Below, one piece after another: positions 51,634 to 51,699 of a DNA stretch of 51,699 nucleotides (the first letter of the stretch is position 1; every line of letters begins with the position of its first letter). The DNA is from Archangium sp. (GTDB lineage Bacteria; Myxococcota; Myxococcia; Myxococcales; Myxococcaceae). Below the pieces are notes generated by a model. It saw only the letters and a program-made list of their open reading frames with translations, was not told the origin of the DNA and searched no databases. The position numbers were made by a program, and so were the translations under genes. The DNA lies in assembly GCA_030695565.1 (NCBI GenBank), contig JAUYRZ010000109.1:1-51699 (forward strand), given 5' to 3'.

Positions 51634-51699
51634 GCTAGCGGACAACCGAATCAGCAATGGTTTGGAAGTCAATCGCCAGTCAATACACTCTAATTCAAT

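Larger units (their letters stand above)
51124..51699 (+). ncRNA. rRNA operon leader, structured, 16S start just outside
   Basis: A region of 576 bases without a gene, with a marked drop in GC towards the right. It shows many hairpins: CGCTC-TCAA-GAGCG (51178-51191), GGTGAT-G-ATCACC, a nested stem of AGCATCC/GGATGCT (51264-51270 and 51301-51307) around CCTCG-GAAA-CGAGG (51280-51293) with a GNRA loop, CCGG-CTTG-CCGG in a longer stem, GACCC/GGGTC, and GTACTGC/GCAGTGC (51573-51579 and 51588-51594). The last bases (TTCAAT) fit the sequence that usually precedes GGAGAGTTTGATC of 16S. The leader is unusually long. Confidence 0.6.

Noticed and set aside
51124-51699. 16S rRNA gene inside the window
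   Set aside because: The GAGTTTGATC start is not present. Only leader-type sequence is visible, ending where 16S would begin.
1-51699. Insertion sequence, prophage or integrative element
   Set aside because: No transposase, integrase, phage structural gene or target duplication was seen. Gene density and codon style are uniform.
1-51699. tRNA genes
   Set aside because: No cloverleaf with a GTTCGANNC-type T arm was recognised by eye in the intergenic gaps; a tRNAscan-SE run would settle it.

Overview
The window is a gene-dense, high-GC, Gram-negative chromosomal segment that most resembles a myxobacterium or relative (Myxococcota). This is inferred from gene content: a Frz/Che-type chemosensory operon with a CheA-CheY fusion, VWA and WD40 lipoproteins, an FHA protein, many receiver and kinase genes, LPS genes, and a CcoNO fusion. 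No taxonomic marker is complete here. The 16S rRNA gene appears to begin just past the right edge.

Region by region. (1) 1-6.5 kb: a 5'-truncated methyltransferase-like gene, a small unknown, an Omp85-like barrel, a VWA lipoprotein, a ribbon-helix-helix/FHA protein and a Rieske-FAD oxidoreductase. (2) 6.5-12 kb: a phospholipase D-type synthase translationally coupled to an MsbA-like ABC exporter; divergently dnaJ, a PLP enzyme and a TonB-C lipoprotein. (3) 12-18.8 kb: an LpoA-like lipoprotein, a WD40 lipoprotein with a retropepsin-like insert, an LRR protein, an O6-methylguanine methyltransferase, an FNR-like reductase, and a glycosyltransferase-51 homologue lacking both catalytic glutamates. 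(4) 18.8-30.8 kb: an MscS channel with a cyclic-nucleotide-binding domain, then the cbb3 oxidase locus (safE-like, ccoI, ccoS, ccoNO, ccoQ, a mono-haem ccoP, ccoG) with an MltB-type lytic transglycosylase inside it, a TraR/DksA-like protein, a cytochrome c'-like protein and a universal stress protein. (5) 30.9-44.8 kb: a signalling block. A sigma-54 activator converges on a minus-strand operon of globin-kinase (frameshifted), REC-REC and REC-kinase. Divergent from it is a chemosensory operon: unknown, cheW, cheW-like, two six-helix MCPs, cheA-Y, cheB, cheR-TPR. (6) 44.8-51 kb: LPS and housekeeping genes waaA, glycosyltransferase, lpxK, rfaE1, rfaE2, yicC, gmk. (7) 51.05-51.7 kb: an rRNA promoter and a long structured leader.

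How they fit together: regions 4 and 5 put a microaerobic terminal oxidase with its assembly factors next to stress proteins, a haem-globin sensor kinase relay and a membrane chemosensory array. This suggests, by inference, that respiration and oxygen-responsive behaviour are linked. Region 6 covers lipid A-Kdo-heptose core synthesis and runs into nucleotide metabolism and rRNA.

Most genes are packed with 4-bp ATGA or GTGA overlaps. Six copies of a palindromic CCCTCTCC-type repeat lie in or beside gene ends, and two of them extend protein C-termini. Several genes have a TAnnnT-like hexamer 6-9 bases before the start codon and no clear Shine-Dalgarno, suggesting leaderless transcripts.
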